A stretch of 64,000 bases of DNA. It comes from Aurantiacibacter zhengii (GTDB taxonomy: Bacteria > Pseudomonadota > Alphaproteobacteria > Sphingomonadales > Sphingomonadaceae). Numbering within the stretch: the stretch's first letter is position 1; every line of letters starts with the position of its first letter. The position numbers and the translations under genes were made by a program. The DNA is taken from NCBI RefSeq assembly GCF_003584125.1, contig NZ_QXFL01000006.1, forward strand, positions 164,053-228,052, given 5' to 3'. Below, piece by piece: positions 35,978 through 44,807 of this stretch. Below the pieces are notes generated by a model. It saw only the letters and a list, made by a program, of their open reading frames with translations, was not told the DNA's origin and searched no databases.

Positions 35978-36886
35978 TTATTTGGTCAATTGGGTGACGC
36001 TTCTGTCGGCTCTTATCGAAAAAAGGTAGATGCTCTGGATTTCGTCGCCGTCGCTATTCTGCGCCGGCAGGAAGTTTCCATCTGCAATGGCAAGAGGGCA
36101 GAACTCTCGTGCGAAGTCCGCTTGTTCAACTGATACCATAGGGCGACATTGGCTTACGCTACCATCCGGCTCGACAGTCATCACCATGTGATGCGCTTTG
36201 CGGAAAGCTATCCTCTCGATGTTGTTCGGCATCCTTCTAATCGCTGAGCCTATCCACGACCCGCGCCTTGGCCAGTCCGCCACCCGAGACAGGTCTTGGT
36301 GAGCCTCCACATCAAGGCCCCAACGATCAATCAAATCGGTGAGGCATGATCGCATGGCGTTGAAGGGTTCGTGCATCGATCCGGTTGCCAGTCGGATATT
36401 GTCGGAGAAAATCCGTTCAACCGATAAATGGTCTGCCGCCGCTTCGGCTACGTCCCGCTCTTCATCCACAATTGCCAGCCATGCTTCGCTGCTGCGGGGA
36501 AAGTTCGGATAAAAAGACAGCCGAACCGCATTCAATCCATCTTCCAGTTCGAAATGCTCAAACTCAGTCGTTCGCGAATCACGGAAATTAGATCCAAAAG
36601 AAAGACGACCATCCACTCGCTCCCTCACGTCCATCGCGGAAACGATGGTCGTAACGATAAGGTCGCTGGGCGCATAACTGCGAAATTCCAGCAATACCCA
36701 ATCCGTACCCTCGCCAAAAGTGCGGCTCAGAGCGCAGTTCTCATCCGCCATATCGAGATTCCACGGCGACGACGGCGAAAGTGCTTCCTCCTGCGCGGCG
36801 GAGGGCAGCGGGATGGTCAGGACCGAAAGCATCAAGGCAGATGAGGTTGAGTGCCTCATCCCGAAAAAGCTCTTTCGGAGCGCCAT
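35978..36886 (-). CDS. Exported protein, paralogue of the previous gene
   Basis: This protein of about 302 residues has a signal peptide (LMLSVLTIPLPSAAQ). The mature part begins SPWNLDMADENCALSRTFGE, aligned with HWELNYDDDSCVLRRGFG in the neighbour, and contains ATGSMHEPFNAMRSCL. The C-terminal region retains a weaker TonB-C-like pattern (VEPDGSVSQCRPMVS). Gene duplication is evident although identity is low. The start is either ATG 36886 or GTG 36895, which would overlap the ybaB stop; both keep the signal peptide. It may be transcribed from the dnaX-ybaB unit. Confidence 0.73.
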   Translation of the reverse strand: MALRKSFFGMRHSTSSALMLSVLTIPLPSAAQEEALSPSSPWNLDMADENCALSRTFGEGTDWVLLEFRSYAPSDLIVTTIVSAMDVRERVDGRLSFGSNFRDSRTTEFEHFELEDGLNAVRLSFYPNFPRSSEAWLAIVDEERDVAEAAADHLSVERIFSDNIRLATGSMHEPFNAMRSCLTDLIDRWGLDVEAHQDLSRVADWPRRGSWIGSAIRRMPNNIERIAFRKAHHMVMTVEPDGSVSQCRPMVSVEQADFAREFCPLAIADGNFLPAQNSDGDEIQSIYLFSIRADRSVTQLTK

Positions 36887-36891
36887 TGGGA

Positions 36892-37233
36892 TCACCCCAT
36901 ACCGGGCAGATTGAACCCCGGAGGCAGGCCCATGCCCTGCTGCATTTCCGCCATGTGCTCGCCCGCCTTGCGGTCGGCCTTGTCGCGCGCGTCGTTGAAG
37001 GCGGCTGTGACGAGGTCTTCGAGGATCGCCTTCTCTTCTTCCTTGAACAGGCTGTCGTCGATGTTGACGCCGATGATGCGGCCGCGCGCACTGGCGCGTA
37101 CCTTAACCAGACCGCCCCCGGCGCTGCCTTCCACCTCGATCTGGTCCAGCTTCACCTGCGCATCGTTCATCTGCTGCTGGATCTTCTGCGCCGCTTCCTG
37201 TGCGGCCTTCATCATTTCTTCCATGTTCTGCAT
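36892..37233 (-). CDS. ybaB: YbaB/EbfC nucleoid-associated protein
   Basis: This 113-residue dimeric DNA-binding protein of the YbaB family has the Met/Gln-rich helix MQNMEEMMKAAQEAAQKIQQ, the core segment GGGLVKVRASARGRIIGVNI, and a Gly/Pro/Met-rich tail LPPGFNLPGMG. It follows dnaX by 30 bp in the widely conserved dnaX-ybaB order; recR, often third, is absent here. Confidence 0.93.
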   Translation of the reverse strand: MQNMEEMMKAAQEAAQKIQQQMNDAQVKLDQIEVEGSAGGGLVKVRASARGRIIGVNIDDSLFKEEEKAILEDLVTAAFNDARDKADRKAGEHMAEMQQGMGLPPGFNLPGMG

Positions 37234-37263
37234 GTTCTGCTCCTCGGGAGGACAAGTGTTGTT

Positions 37264-39114
37264 CTAGGCGCTGCGAGACCAATTCCTGTGGCCGCGCGGG
37301 GGTTCCACGTCTTCGACTGGGCGCGCGTCGGGAAAATGCTGGCGGACGGCCTGCATCATCGGATGCTGCTCGATCCGCTCCTTTTCGGCCTTTTCTGCAA
37401 GCTCCACCTGCTCGAACAGGCTGGGCGCGCCTTCGCCCTCGCCCTTCGTGATTTCCCAGCGCTGTCCGGTCACGGCATTCAGCACCTGCCGCATGGCAGG
37501 CGCGATGTCGTCGTCGAAACCGCGGGGCTGGGAATAGACCAGCTTGCCGGGTGCCAGTTCGATCACCCGAACCTGCCGCGACATGATGGAGGCGGCGGAC
37601 ATGGCATTCTCCACGCCGCTGTTGTCCACCTGCTGCACTAGGTCGTGCCAGCTTATGGCCTGCGGACCGCCGGTGCTGCCGCCGCCAGCCGCGCCGGTGC
37701 CGACGGCGCCTGCCAGGGCCGCGTTCTTCAGTTCCTTCGCCAGCTTGCCCGGGTCGGGCATGTCGGCGGCATGCAACACGCGCAGCAGCGCCATCTGCGC
37801 CGCGACCAGCGGATCGGGCGCGGTGCGCACCTCGTCATGGCCTTTCAGCAGCAATTGCCAGAGCCGATGGACCTGCCCAGCGGAAAGCTTCTGCGACCAC
37901 TCGCCCAGAGCCTCGCTCTCGTCTGCGGTGGGCGCATCCGCCTCGCCATCGGCCACCTGGGCCACGGCGATACGGTGCGTGAATTCCATCAGTGCGCGCA
38001 TCAGGGCGATGGGTTCGACGCCCAGCGAATATTGCTGATCGACCGCGGCCAGCAGCGCCTTGGCATCGCCTTCCAGCAGGTGCTGGAACAGGCGGCGCTG
38101 GGCGCTCTTGTCGGCAAGGCCCAGCATGTCGCGCACCTTGGAAGCGCGCACGGTCGTGCCGGATGACCCTGCATCCATGTCCGCATGGGCAATCGCCTGA
38201 TCGAGGATCGACAGGCCGTCGCGCACCGAACCCTCGGCCGCCGCGGCGATCATTGCCAGCGCCTCGTCCTCGGCCTCCACGCCTTCCTTGCGGCAGATGG
38301 TGGCAAAGTGATCCTGCAGCATCTCGCGCGGGATGCGGCGCAGGTCGAAACGCTGCGTGCGGCTGAGTACGGTGACCGGCAGCTTGTCGACTTCGGTGGT
38401 GGCGAAAAGGAATTTCACATGCGCGGGCGGTTCTTCCAGCGTCTTCAGCAGCGCGTTGAACGCGTTGCGCGACAGCATGTGAACTTCGTCGATGATGTAG
38501 ATCTTGTAGCGGGCTGAGACTGCGGAATAGCGCACCGCCTCGATGATCTCGCGCACGTCGTCCACGCCCGTATGGCTGGCGGCGTCCATCTCGATCACGT
38601 CGATGTGGCGCCCCTCGGCAATTGCCCGGCACGGCTCGCACACGCCGCACGGATCGATGGTAGGGCCGCCCTGCCCGTCGGGGCCCACGCAGTTGAGCGC
38701 CTTGGCGATCAGGCGCGCGGTGGATGTCTTGCCCACCCCGCGCACGCCGGTCATCAGGAAGGCATGGGCCAGCCGGTCCCGCTCTATCGCGTTGCCCAGC
38801 GTGCGCACCATCGGTTCCTGGCCGATCAGTTCGCTGAAGGTCTGCGGGCGGTACTTGCGTGCCAGCACGCGGTACGGCTGCGCGGGATCGGGCAGCGGCG
38901 CGGCGGCACTCGGCTCTGCCGCAGCAGGTTCTTCGGGCGCGGGGGTGGTCTGGACCGGGGGTTCGGGCGCGGTTGGCGGCGGCGCGGGTTCGGGATCGCC
39001 GAACATGGAGTTCTGGCCTGCCGCTTCCAGCTCTGCCGCCGAAGGCTGCGCCTTCTTGTCCTGCTCGTCACTCGCCCACGGCGGGGTATCCGGGTTTTCC
39101 GGGGAATCACTCAT
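37264..39114 (-). CDS. dnaX: DNA polymerase III subunits gamma/tau
   Basis: This is the clamp-loader ATPase core of the replicase. The 616-residue product has a ~75-residue low-complexity Pro/Ala/Glu N-terminal extension typical of sphingomonads, then YRVLARKYRPQTFSELIGQE, Walker A GVRGVGKTSTAR, the zinc module DPCGVCEPCR, Walker B-region IYIIDEVHMLS, and the LEEPPAHVKFLFATTE sensor. The C-terminal part is tau-like and Gly/Ala-rich. ATG 39114 is used because the frame further upstream runs through the SRP RNA gene. Confidence 0.95.
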   Translation of the reverse strand: MSDSPENPDTPPWASDEQDKKAQPSAAELEAAGQNSMFGDPEPAPPPTAPEPPVQTTPAPEEPAAAEPSAAAPLPDPAQPYRVLARKYRPQTFSELIGQEPMVRTLGNAIERDRLAHAFLMTGVRGVGKTSTARLIAKALNCVGPDGQGGPTIDPCGVCEPCRAIAEGRHIDVIEMDAASHTGVDDVREIIEAVRYSAVSARYKIYIIDEVHMLSRNAFNALLKTLEEPPAHVKFLFATTEVDKLPVTVLSRTQRFDLRRIPREMLQDHFATICRKEGVEAEDEALAMIAAAAEGSVRDGLSILDQAIAHADMDAGSSGTTVRASKVRDMLGLADKSAQRRLFQHLLEGDAKALLAAVDQQYSLGVEPIALMRALMEFTHRIAVAQVADGEADAPTADESEALGEWSQKLSAGQVHRLWQLLLKGHDEVRTAPDPLVAAQMALLRVLHAADMPDPGKLAKELKNAALAGAVGTGAAGGGSTGGPQAISWHDLVQQVDNSGVENAMSAASIMSRQVRVIELAPGKLVYSQPRGFDDDIAPAMRQVLNAVTGQRWEITKGEGEGAPSLFEQVELAEKAEKERIEQHPMMQAVRQHFPDARPVEDVEPPRGHRNWSRSA

Positions 39115-39167
39115 GCCAGCAAAGGTAGGCGCTGCCGGCCGGAATGTCATTGCAACAATGTGGTGGA

Positions 39168-39262
39168 AAAAGGAGCCGAGCGACCCGCTGCCATTTACCT
39201 GGGCTGCTACCTTCCGGTCCTGACCCGGTGAGCAAACGCGAACGTCCACCCGACTCCCGGCG
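39168..39262 (-). ncRNA. ffs: Bacterial signal recognition particle RNA (4.5S)
   Basis: On the minus strand, CGGGTCAGGACCGGAAGG followed by TAGCAGCC matches the conserved apical SRP RNA domain (GGTCAGGTCCGGAAGGAAGCAGCC in E. coli). Flanking GGAGTCGGGTGGACG and CGCTCGGCTCC can pair, with some G-U pairs, to form the long rod. Five T residues follow the 3' arm. Ends are approximate. It sits directly upstream of dnaX, the same order as scr-dnaX in Bacillus. Confidence 0.88.
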
Positions 39263-39342
39263 CGCCATATGGCGGGGACGGCTCGGGATTTCAACAGGAG
39301 AGTTTAGTCGAACGCGTGGAGGCGCGCTAACAAGAACAAACC

Positions 39343-39621
39343 CTACCTGAAATTATCGGCGTAGGCTTGGATCTTCAGCTTCTTCGGCGGAACCGAGTGC
39401 ACGCGCGCGGCGATGCCGTATTTCGCGGCATAGGCTTGCGCGGCCTCGCAGGTCGGAAACTTCAGCTGCACCTGCTGGCGCGTGTCGCCGCTGCCCGCCC
39501 AGCCCATCAGCGGATCGGGCTTTTTCGCTTCCGCAGGCACGAAATCCAGAACCCACTGGTCGGTAAGCGCCTTGCCGGACTGCATGGCGGTTTTCGGGCG
39601 TTTGTAGATGCGAGCTTCCAT
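39343..39621 (-). CDS. ETC complex I subunit, NDUFS4-like
   Basis: This 92-residue protein matches the alphaproteobacterial/mitochondrial 18-kDa (NDUFS4, AQDQ) accessory subunit of NADH dehydrogenase: MEARIYKRPKTAMQSGKALT at the start, WVLDFVPAEAKKPDPLMGWA, and VQLKFPTCEAAQAYAAKYGI, which is the family hallmark. In mitochondria it stabilises the NADH-oxidising arm. It is encoded alone here, between the SRP RNA and hrpB, away from any nuo operon. Confidence 0.88.
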   Translation of the reverse strand: MEARIYKRPKTAMQSGKALTDQWVLDFVPAEAKKPDPLMGWAGSGDTRQQVQLKFPTCEAAQAYAAKYGIAARVHSVPPKKLKIQAYADNFR

Positions 39622-39737
39622 AATGAAGCGGCCTTAATGCAGGTTTCGTCTTTGCTCAAGCATCGACGCGCCTCGCGTGTCGCAAGGGCAACTGCCCGCC
39701 CGCAGCGGGCGCAGCTTGCCTGCGCATCTAGCGAGGA

Positions 39738-39759
39738 CGCTTCGACGGAGGTCGAAGCG
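39738..39759. other. Perfect hairpin downstream of hrpB
   Basis: Nine-base arms CGCTTCGAC and GTCGAAGCG flank GGAG. It begins 10 bp past the hrpB stop on the minus strand and lacks a following U tract. It may be an RNA stabiliser, a weak terminator, or one copy of a genome-wide repeat, which cannot be judged from one window. Confidence 0.4.
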
Positions 39760-39768
39760 CAAAACGAA

Positions 39769-42195
39769 CTAGCGGTTAAAGGCGTTCTTGGTCTTCAGGC
39801 TGGGTTTTTCGGTCCACGGCTCGTCCGGCCAGCGGTGCTTGGGATAGCGGCCCTTCATGTCCTTGCGCACATCCTCCCAGCTGCCCCGCCAGAACGCGGG
39901 CAGGTCACGGGTCGACTGGATCGGGCGACCGGCGGGACTGGTGAGCTTCAGGAGCAAGGGTGTGCTGCCGATCTGCGGATGGCGGTCCAGACCGAACACC
40001 GCCTGGACGCGAACCTCGACGCTGGGCGCATCGTCGCCTGCGTAGTCGATGGCGTGCGTCGTGCCTGCTGGACTGGTGAATTCGCGCGGAGCGGCCGTAT
40101 CGAGCGCCTGCCGCTCTTCCCATGAAAGCAAGTTGAGGGCCGCTTCGGCAAAGCGAGAGGCGGGCAGGTTCAGGTCGCGGCGCCCCTGCAGAAGCGGAGC
40201 CAGCCACTCTTCTGCCCGCGCGCCAAGCGCGATCTCCGACAAAGCCTCTACCCCGGCAAAACGGGCTCGCGCGAGAAGGCTGCGGGGGAGCAATGTCCCC
40301 AATTGTTCCCCCGCTTTTTCCACAAGCATATCCACAATCGCCCGCGGGTCCGGATCCGGATCGGGCCCACTTGCCAGGGTGATGGCACCCAGTCGCTTTT
40401 CCAGCCGCACTTCGACGCGTTTTTCGCTGGAATTCCAGCGCGCTATCGTACGTTTCTCGATCCTGTCCGCGAAGTGTTTCTCGACCTCTGCGGCCGACAG
40501 TTCTGCCGCCGCGGTGATCCTCGCGCCCTTGGCCTGGCCTTGCGCATCCGCGATGGCCAGCCATTCGGCGCGGGCCAGCGGAGAGGCGGGATCGAGCATG
40601 AAGCCCCTGCCCCCGGCAGACACCCAGTTCTCTCCAGAGGCATCGCGGCGACGGGCAAGGAAGCCCGGTCGGCCCATGGCGAGAAAAACCGCAGGGTTTC
40701 CGCCATCACGTCGCGGTGAACCGGCAATCAGTTTTTCCGCCAGAGTGGCCCAGCGCCGCGCCAGCTTGCGTGAGGCGTCGGCGCGCTTGCCGCGATCACC
40801 GTTCCAGCGCTGCAGGCGGCTCAGCAGGTCTTCGCCCCTCCCACCAAGGCCGCGCTCCTGCGAAAGCAGGACGAGCCGCGCGGTATCCTCCGCCTGACCG
40901 TGCACGGCCCCGAACAGGACGGCAGCCGCGCCTTCGGGGTCGAGCGGGAGCGCCGCGATCTTATCGCCCCATTGGGTGAGCGCGCCGGTATCGTCCAGCG
41001 CCCCAAGCGCGCACAACCGGTCCCTCGCGGAAGCGACAGACGCCTCTGGCGGCGCATCGAGCCATTGCAGGCTGGCCGGATCGGTAACGCCCCATTTCGC
41101 CAGGCTCATCACCAGCGGGGCGAGGTCTGCGGTCAGCATTTCGGGCGCATCGAACTCGGGCCTGCCGGCATGGCCGCCCTCTTCCCACAGGCGATAGGCC
41201 ACGCCCGGCCCCTGCCGCGCCGCGCGCCCCGCCCTCTGCGCGGCGGCAGCTTGACTGGCTCGCTGGGTTACCAGGTGCGTCGTGCCTGCCGCCCGGTCGA
41301 ATTCCGCCCGCCGGGCAAGGCCGGAATCGACCACCACGGACACGCCTTCCAGCGTCAACGACGTCTCGGCTATGCTGGTGGCGAGGACGATGCGACGGCG
41401 GCCTTCGCTATCGCGGCGGATGGCGGCGCGCTGGTCGGCAGGCTGGACTTGTCCGTGGAGCGGCAGGACAGGCACCCCGGCAAGGCGCTCTGCCAGCCGT
41501 TCGCGGGTCCGCTCGATTTCGCCGACGCCCGGCAGGAACGCCAGGATATCGCCGTCCTCCTCTCGCCATGCCTGCAACACGGCGGACGTCATCGCATTCT
41601 CGATCCGCTTTTCCGGCGAGGCCCCCAGCCATTCCAGCCGCAGGGGATGGGCCTTGCCTTCGCTCTCCACGACAGTTGTCCCCTCGCCCATAAGCCGCGC
41701 GAACCGGGCGCCGTCGATGGTGGCGGACATGACGCAGATGCGTAAGGTTTCGCGCAGCACCTGCTGGCTTTCCAGCGCCAGCGCGAGGCCGAGGTCACTG
41801 TCGAGGTGCCGCTCGTGCGCCTCGTCGAACAGGATCGCGGAGACGCCCTCCAGTTCCTGATCCTCCAGCAACCGGTTCACGAGGATGGCCTCTGTCACCA
41901 CCAGGATACGGGTGGCCGCGGACTGCTTTGAATCGAGCCGCGTCAGGTACCCCACGCGCTCGCCGGGTTTCTCACCTAGCAGGTGGGCAATGCGTTCGGC
42001 GGCGGCGCGAGCGGCCACGCGGCGCGGTGATGTGAGGATGATCTGGCCGGTACACCATTCTTCACCGAGCAGGGCCGGTGCGACAGCCGTCGTCTTGCCT
42101 GCGCCCGGCGGCGCGACCAGTACCGCACCGTTGCCGTCACGCAGGGCGGACAGCAAGTCCGGCAGAACCGCATGAATGGGAAGGTTTTGTGCCAC
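39769..42195 (-). CDS. hrpB: ATP-dependent helicase HrpB
   Basis: This DEAH-box helicase of 808 residues belongs to the HrpB family. Motif I is VAPPGAGKTTAVAP, motif II FDEAHERHLDSD, motif III SATIDGARF, and motif VI AAQRAGRAAR, with an HA2 domain and the HrpB-specific C-terminal domain ending GRYPKHRWPDEPW. The start is GTG at 42195. It is 11 bp downstream of the polyprenyl synthase gene and probably co-transcribed. Its RNA targets are not well known. Confidence 0.93.
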   Translation of the reverse strand: MAQNLPIHAVLPDLLSALRDGNGAVLVAPPGAGKTTAVAPALLGEEWCTGQIILTSPRRVAARAAAERIAHLLGEKPGERVGYLTRLDSKQSAATRILVVTEAILVNRLLEDQELEGVSAILFDEAHERHLDSDLGLALALESQQVLRETLRICVMSATIDGARFARLMGEGTTVVESEGKAHPLRLEWLGASPEKRIENAMTSAVLQAWREEDGDILAFLPGVGEIERTRERLAERLAGVPVLPLHGQVQPADQRAAIRRDSEGRRRIVLATSIAETSLTLEGVSVVVDSGLARRAEFDRAAGTTHLVTQRASQAAAAQRAGRAARQGPGVAYRLWEEGGHAGRPEFDAPEMLTADLAPLVMSLAKWGVTDPASLQWLDAPPEASVASARDRLCALGALDDTGALTQWGDKIAALPLDPEGAAAVLFGAVHGQAEDTARLVLLSQERGLGGRGEDLLSRLQRWNGDRGKRADASRKLARRWATLAEKLIAGSPRRDGGNPAVFLAMGRPGFLARRRDASGENWVSAGGRGFMLDPASPLARAEWLAIADAQGQAKGARITAAAELSAAEVEKHFADRIEKRTIARWNSSEKRVEVRLEKRLGAITLASGPDPDPDPRAIVDMLVEKAGEQLGTLLPRSLLARARFAGVEALSEIALGARAEEWLAPLLQGRRDLNLPASRFAEAALNLLSWEERQALDTAAPREFTSPAGTTHAIDYAGDDAPSVEVRVQAVFGLDRHPQIGSTPLLLKLTSPAGRPIQSTRDLPAFWRGSWEDVRKDMKGRYPKHRWPDEPWTEKPSLKTKNAFNR

Positions 42196-42206
42196 TGCCC
42201 CGCAGG

Positions 42207-43229
42207 TCAGTAGCCGCGCGCCACGGCGAACTGGGCGGCTTCCACCATGGCGCGGCGGGCGGCGGAATCGGGGAAGATCGACAGCGCATTGCAGGCCCGT
42301 TGGGCAAAATGACGGGCGCGTTCACGGGTTTCTGTGACACAATCGTGCTTGCGGATCAGCGTTACCGCGTGAGCCAGGTCTTCATCTTCGGTGCTGAAGC
42401 CCGCGATGGCATCCTGCCAGAAGCGGCGTTCCTCGTCATTGCCGCGGGCGTAGGCCAGGATGACGGGCAGGGTCATCTTGCCCTCGCGGAAATCATCGCC
42501 CCGATCCTTACCCATTTCGGCAGCGTCGGAATCGTAATCGATCGCATCGTCTACCAGCTGGAACGCGATGCCGAGGTTCCGGCCGTAGGAATCGAGCGCC
42601 ATCTCCTCTTCCTCGCCGCGTTCGGCGACGATGGCGGAAATGCGGCTGGCGGCGGCAAAAAGGGCTGCGGTCTTTGCGCCGATGATGTCGAGATAGCGGT
42701 CCTCGCTCGTCTCGATCTTGCGCTGCGCCGTCAGCTGGTCGACTTCGCCCTGCGCGATGATGGCGCTGGCACCGGAAAGGATCTTCAGCACCCTCAGGCT
42801 GCCGTCTTCCACCATCAGTTCGAAAGCGCGGCTGAACAGGAAATCGCCGACGAGAACTGTCGCCGGATTGCCATAGACGATGTTGGCGGCGGACTTGCCA
42901 CGGCGCATCTCGCTGCCGTCCACGACATCATCGTGCAGCAGCGTGGCGGTGTGGATGAATTCCACCGCGGCGGCCAGCTTGTGATGGCGCGTGCCCTGGT
43001 AACCAAGGACTTCTGCGCCCGCCAGCGTCAGCATCGGGCGCATCCGCTTGCCGCCACCTGCGATCAGGTGCCCGGCGAGCGCGGGAATCAGGGGAATTTC
43101 GCTCTGCATCCGGTCGAGGATGATGGCGTTGACCGCGTTCATGGGCGTCGCCGTAAGCGACAGGATCGGTGTCAGCGTGGGAGGGGACGCATCCGGGCCG
43201 CGCTTGATGGGGACGACGTTGTCGTTCAT
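42207..43229 (-). CDS. Trans-polyprenyl diphosphate synthase (quinone side chain)
   Basis: This IspB-type synthase makes a long all-trans isoprenoid diphosphate for ubiquinone. The 340-residue protein has the first Asp-rich motif LLHDDVVDGSEMRRG, the second DDAIDYDSD, and GGGKRMRP near the N terminus, all as in octaprenyl/decaprenyl synthases. ATG 43229 is used because an upstream extension of 39 residues has no family features. Chain length (probably decaprenyl in alphaproteobacteria) cannot be read from motifs alone. Confidence 0.92.
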   Translation of the reverse strand: MNDNVVPIKRGPDASPPTLTPILSLTATPMNAVNAIILDRMQSEIPLIPALAGHLIAGGGKRMRPMLTLAGAEVLGYQGTRHHKLAAAVEFIHTATLLHDDVVDGSEMRRGKSAANIVYGNPATVLVGDFLFSRAFELMVEDGSLRVLKILSGASAIIAQGEVDQLTAQRKIETSEDRYLDIIGAKTAALFAAASRISAIVAERGEEEEMALDSYGRNLGIAFQLVDDAIDYDSDAAEMGKDRGDDFREGKMTLPVILAYARGNDEERRFWQDAIAGFSTEDEDLAHAVTLIRKHDCVTETRERARHFAQRACNALSIFPDSAARRAMVEAAQFAVARGY

Positions 43230-43293
43230 GCGGCTCTCAATGGGGATGCACTGGGCGGTTGGCAAGCGCGCATTTCTCCCGCAAGGGGAAGCC

Positions 43294-43626
43294 ATGTCCA
43301 ATTCGCCGCCGCAACCAGATCCGACGCCTGCCATGCAAGACCCCAAGACCGATCCCGTCCTTGCCGTTTACCGCAAGAGCATCGACAACATCGATGCAGC
43401 CCTCATCCACATGCTGGCCGAACGCTTTCGCATCACCCAGGCTGTGGGCGAGTACAAGGCCAAGACACAGCTTCCCCCTGCCGATCCGAGCCGCGAAGCG
43501 CGCCAGATCGAACGCCTGCGGAAGCTGGCGGCAGAGGCGGACCTCGACCCTGAGTTCAGCGAAAAGTTCATCCGCTTCGTGATCGACGAGGTCATCCGTC
43601 ACCACCGCATCGCACAGGGCGATTGA
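43294..43626 (+). CDS. Chorismate mutase (AroQ type)
   Basis: This 110-residue all-helical AroQ-class enzyme converts chorismate to prephenate for Phe/Tyr synthesis. It shows the helix-1 pattern YRKSIDNIDAALIHMLAERF, ITQAVGEYKAKTQLPPADPS and the C-terminal helix KFIRFVIDEVIRHH. ATG 43294 follows AAGGGGAAGCC. It is divergent from the polyprenyl synthase gene. It has no fused prephenate dehydratase or dehydrogenase domain. Confidence 0.93.
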   Translation: MSNSPPQPDPTPAMQDPKTDPVLAVYRKSIDNIDAALIHMLAERFRITQAVGEYKAKTQLPPADPSREARQIERLRKLAAEADLDPEFSEKFIRFVIDEVIRHHRIAQGD

Positions 43627-43689
43627 GCGCGTAAACATTTGTTACTGCGCGCTGGAACCGGAAAACCGATCTGAGCGTTGGGGTGTCCA

Positions 43690-44790
43690 ATGGACAAGCC
43701 AGTTAAACCTAAGGCCGGGAGACCCTCGTCACCGACGGGCCAGGCTTATGACAACCGTCCGGACTTCGACATGAGTCCGGAAGAGTTTCGCAAGGCGCAC
43801 CCGGAAAATGAATTTGCGGGCGCATCGGGCGTGCTTTTCGAACAGGCTATGGCGCAAACGCGCATGGCGATCTGCCTGTCCGATCCGCATGCCGAGGATA
43901 TGCCGATCGTCTTCGCGAACAGGGCATTCCGCGAACTGACGGGCTATTCGCAGGAAGAGATCGTCGGGCGCAATTGCCGCTTCCTGCAAGGTCCCGATAC
44001 CGACCCGCGCGAGGTCGCCAAGATCCGCACCGCGCTGGAGGACGAGGATGTCACCGTCGTCGAAATCCTGAACTATCGCAAGAACGGCGAGAAGTTCTGG
44101 AACGCGCTGCACATCGGCCCGATCTACAACAACGCGGGCGAACTCATTTACTTTTTCGGCAGCCAGTGGGACGTTTCCGACGTGCGCGCCGCGCGCGCTG
44201 AGGAGCTTTACGCCAAGGAAATGGCGCGCGAACTCTCTCACCGCATGAAGAACATGTTCGCCGTGATCTCCGGCATCGTGAACATCACCGGCAGGATGCG
44301 CGGTGTCGAGGCGGAGGCGCGGGAGATCAATCGCCGTGTCCAGGCGCTGGGCCGCGCTTACGAGACAACCCTGGACGAGGCTTCGTCGGGCGACATTGCC
44401 ATCGGCGAAGCGATCCGCGCCATCCTGGAGCCCTATGACCTGGGCACCGGCAGGCTGAAGATGCAGGGCAATGGGCTTAAGGTGCCCTTTGCGGTCGTGT
44501 CCGGCGTGGGTGTGACCTTGCACGAACTGGCCGCCAATGCCGAAAAACACGGCGCGTGGTCGACAGATGAAGGCCGGGTGGAAGTCAGCTGGCGCGCAGC
44601 GGGCGAAAACAACGGCGATCTTGTCGTGACTTGGCGCGAAAGCGGCGGTCCCGATGCCTCCAGTCCTTCGGGCGACAGCGGTTCGGGAAATGCCATTATC
44701 GACCGGCTGATACGTCATGCCGAAGGCAATATTACCCGCGAATGGAAGCCCGGCGGTCTCGAAGTGACCATCGAATTTCCTGCTAGATAA
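43690..44790 (+). CDS. Blue-light (LOV) sensor histidine kinase, HWE/HisKA_2 type
   Basis: This is a 366-residue soluble kinase. Residues ~45-165 form a PAS-LOV domain with the flavin-adduct motif GRNCRFLQG (Cys96) and the terminal strand FFGSQWDVS holding the flavin-contacting Gln159. A short helix leads to the phosphorylation segment ELSHRMKNMFAVISGIV (His184) and an HWE/HisKA_2-type ATPase with N-box HELAANAEKHGAWS. This is the layout of Erythrobacter litoralis LOV kinases such as EL346. ATG 43690 is preferred over a TTG at 43678. The next gene is probably its response regulator. Confidence 0.9.
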   Translation: MDKPVKPKAGRPSSPTGQAYDNRPDFDMSPEEFRKAHPENEFAGASGVLFEQAMAQTRMAICLSDPHAEDMPIVFANRAFRELTGYSQEEIVGRNCRFLQGPDTDPREVAKIRTALEDEDVTVVEILNYRKNGEKFWNALHIGPIYNNAGELIYFFGSQWDVSDVRAARAEELYAKEMARELSHRMKNMFAVISGIVNITGRMRGVEAEAREINRRVQALGRAYETTLDEASSGDIAIGEAIRAILEPYDLGTGRLKMQGNGLKVPFAVVSGVGVTLHELAANAEKHGAWSTDEGRVEVSWRAAGENNGDLVVTWRESGGPDASSPSGDSGSGNAIIDRLIRHAEGNITREWKPGGLEVTIEFPAR

Positions 44791-44807
44791 CGAGGAAAAA
44801 ACGACCA

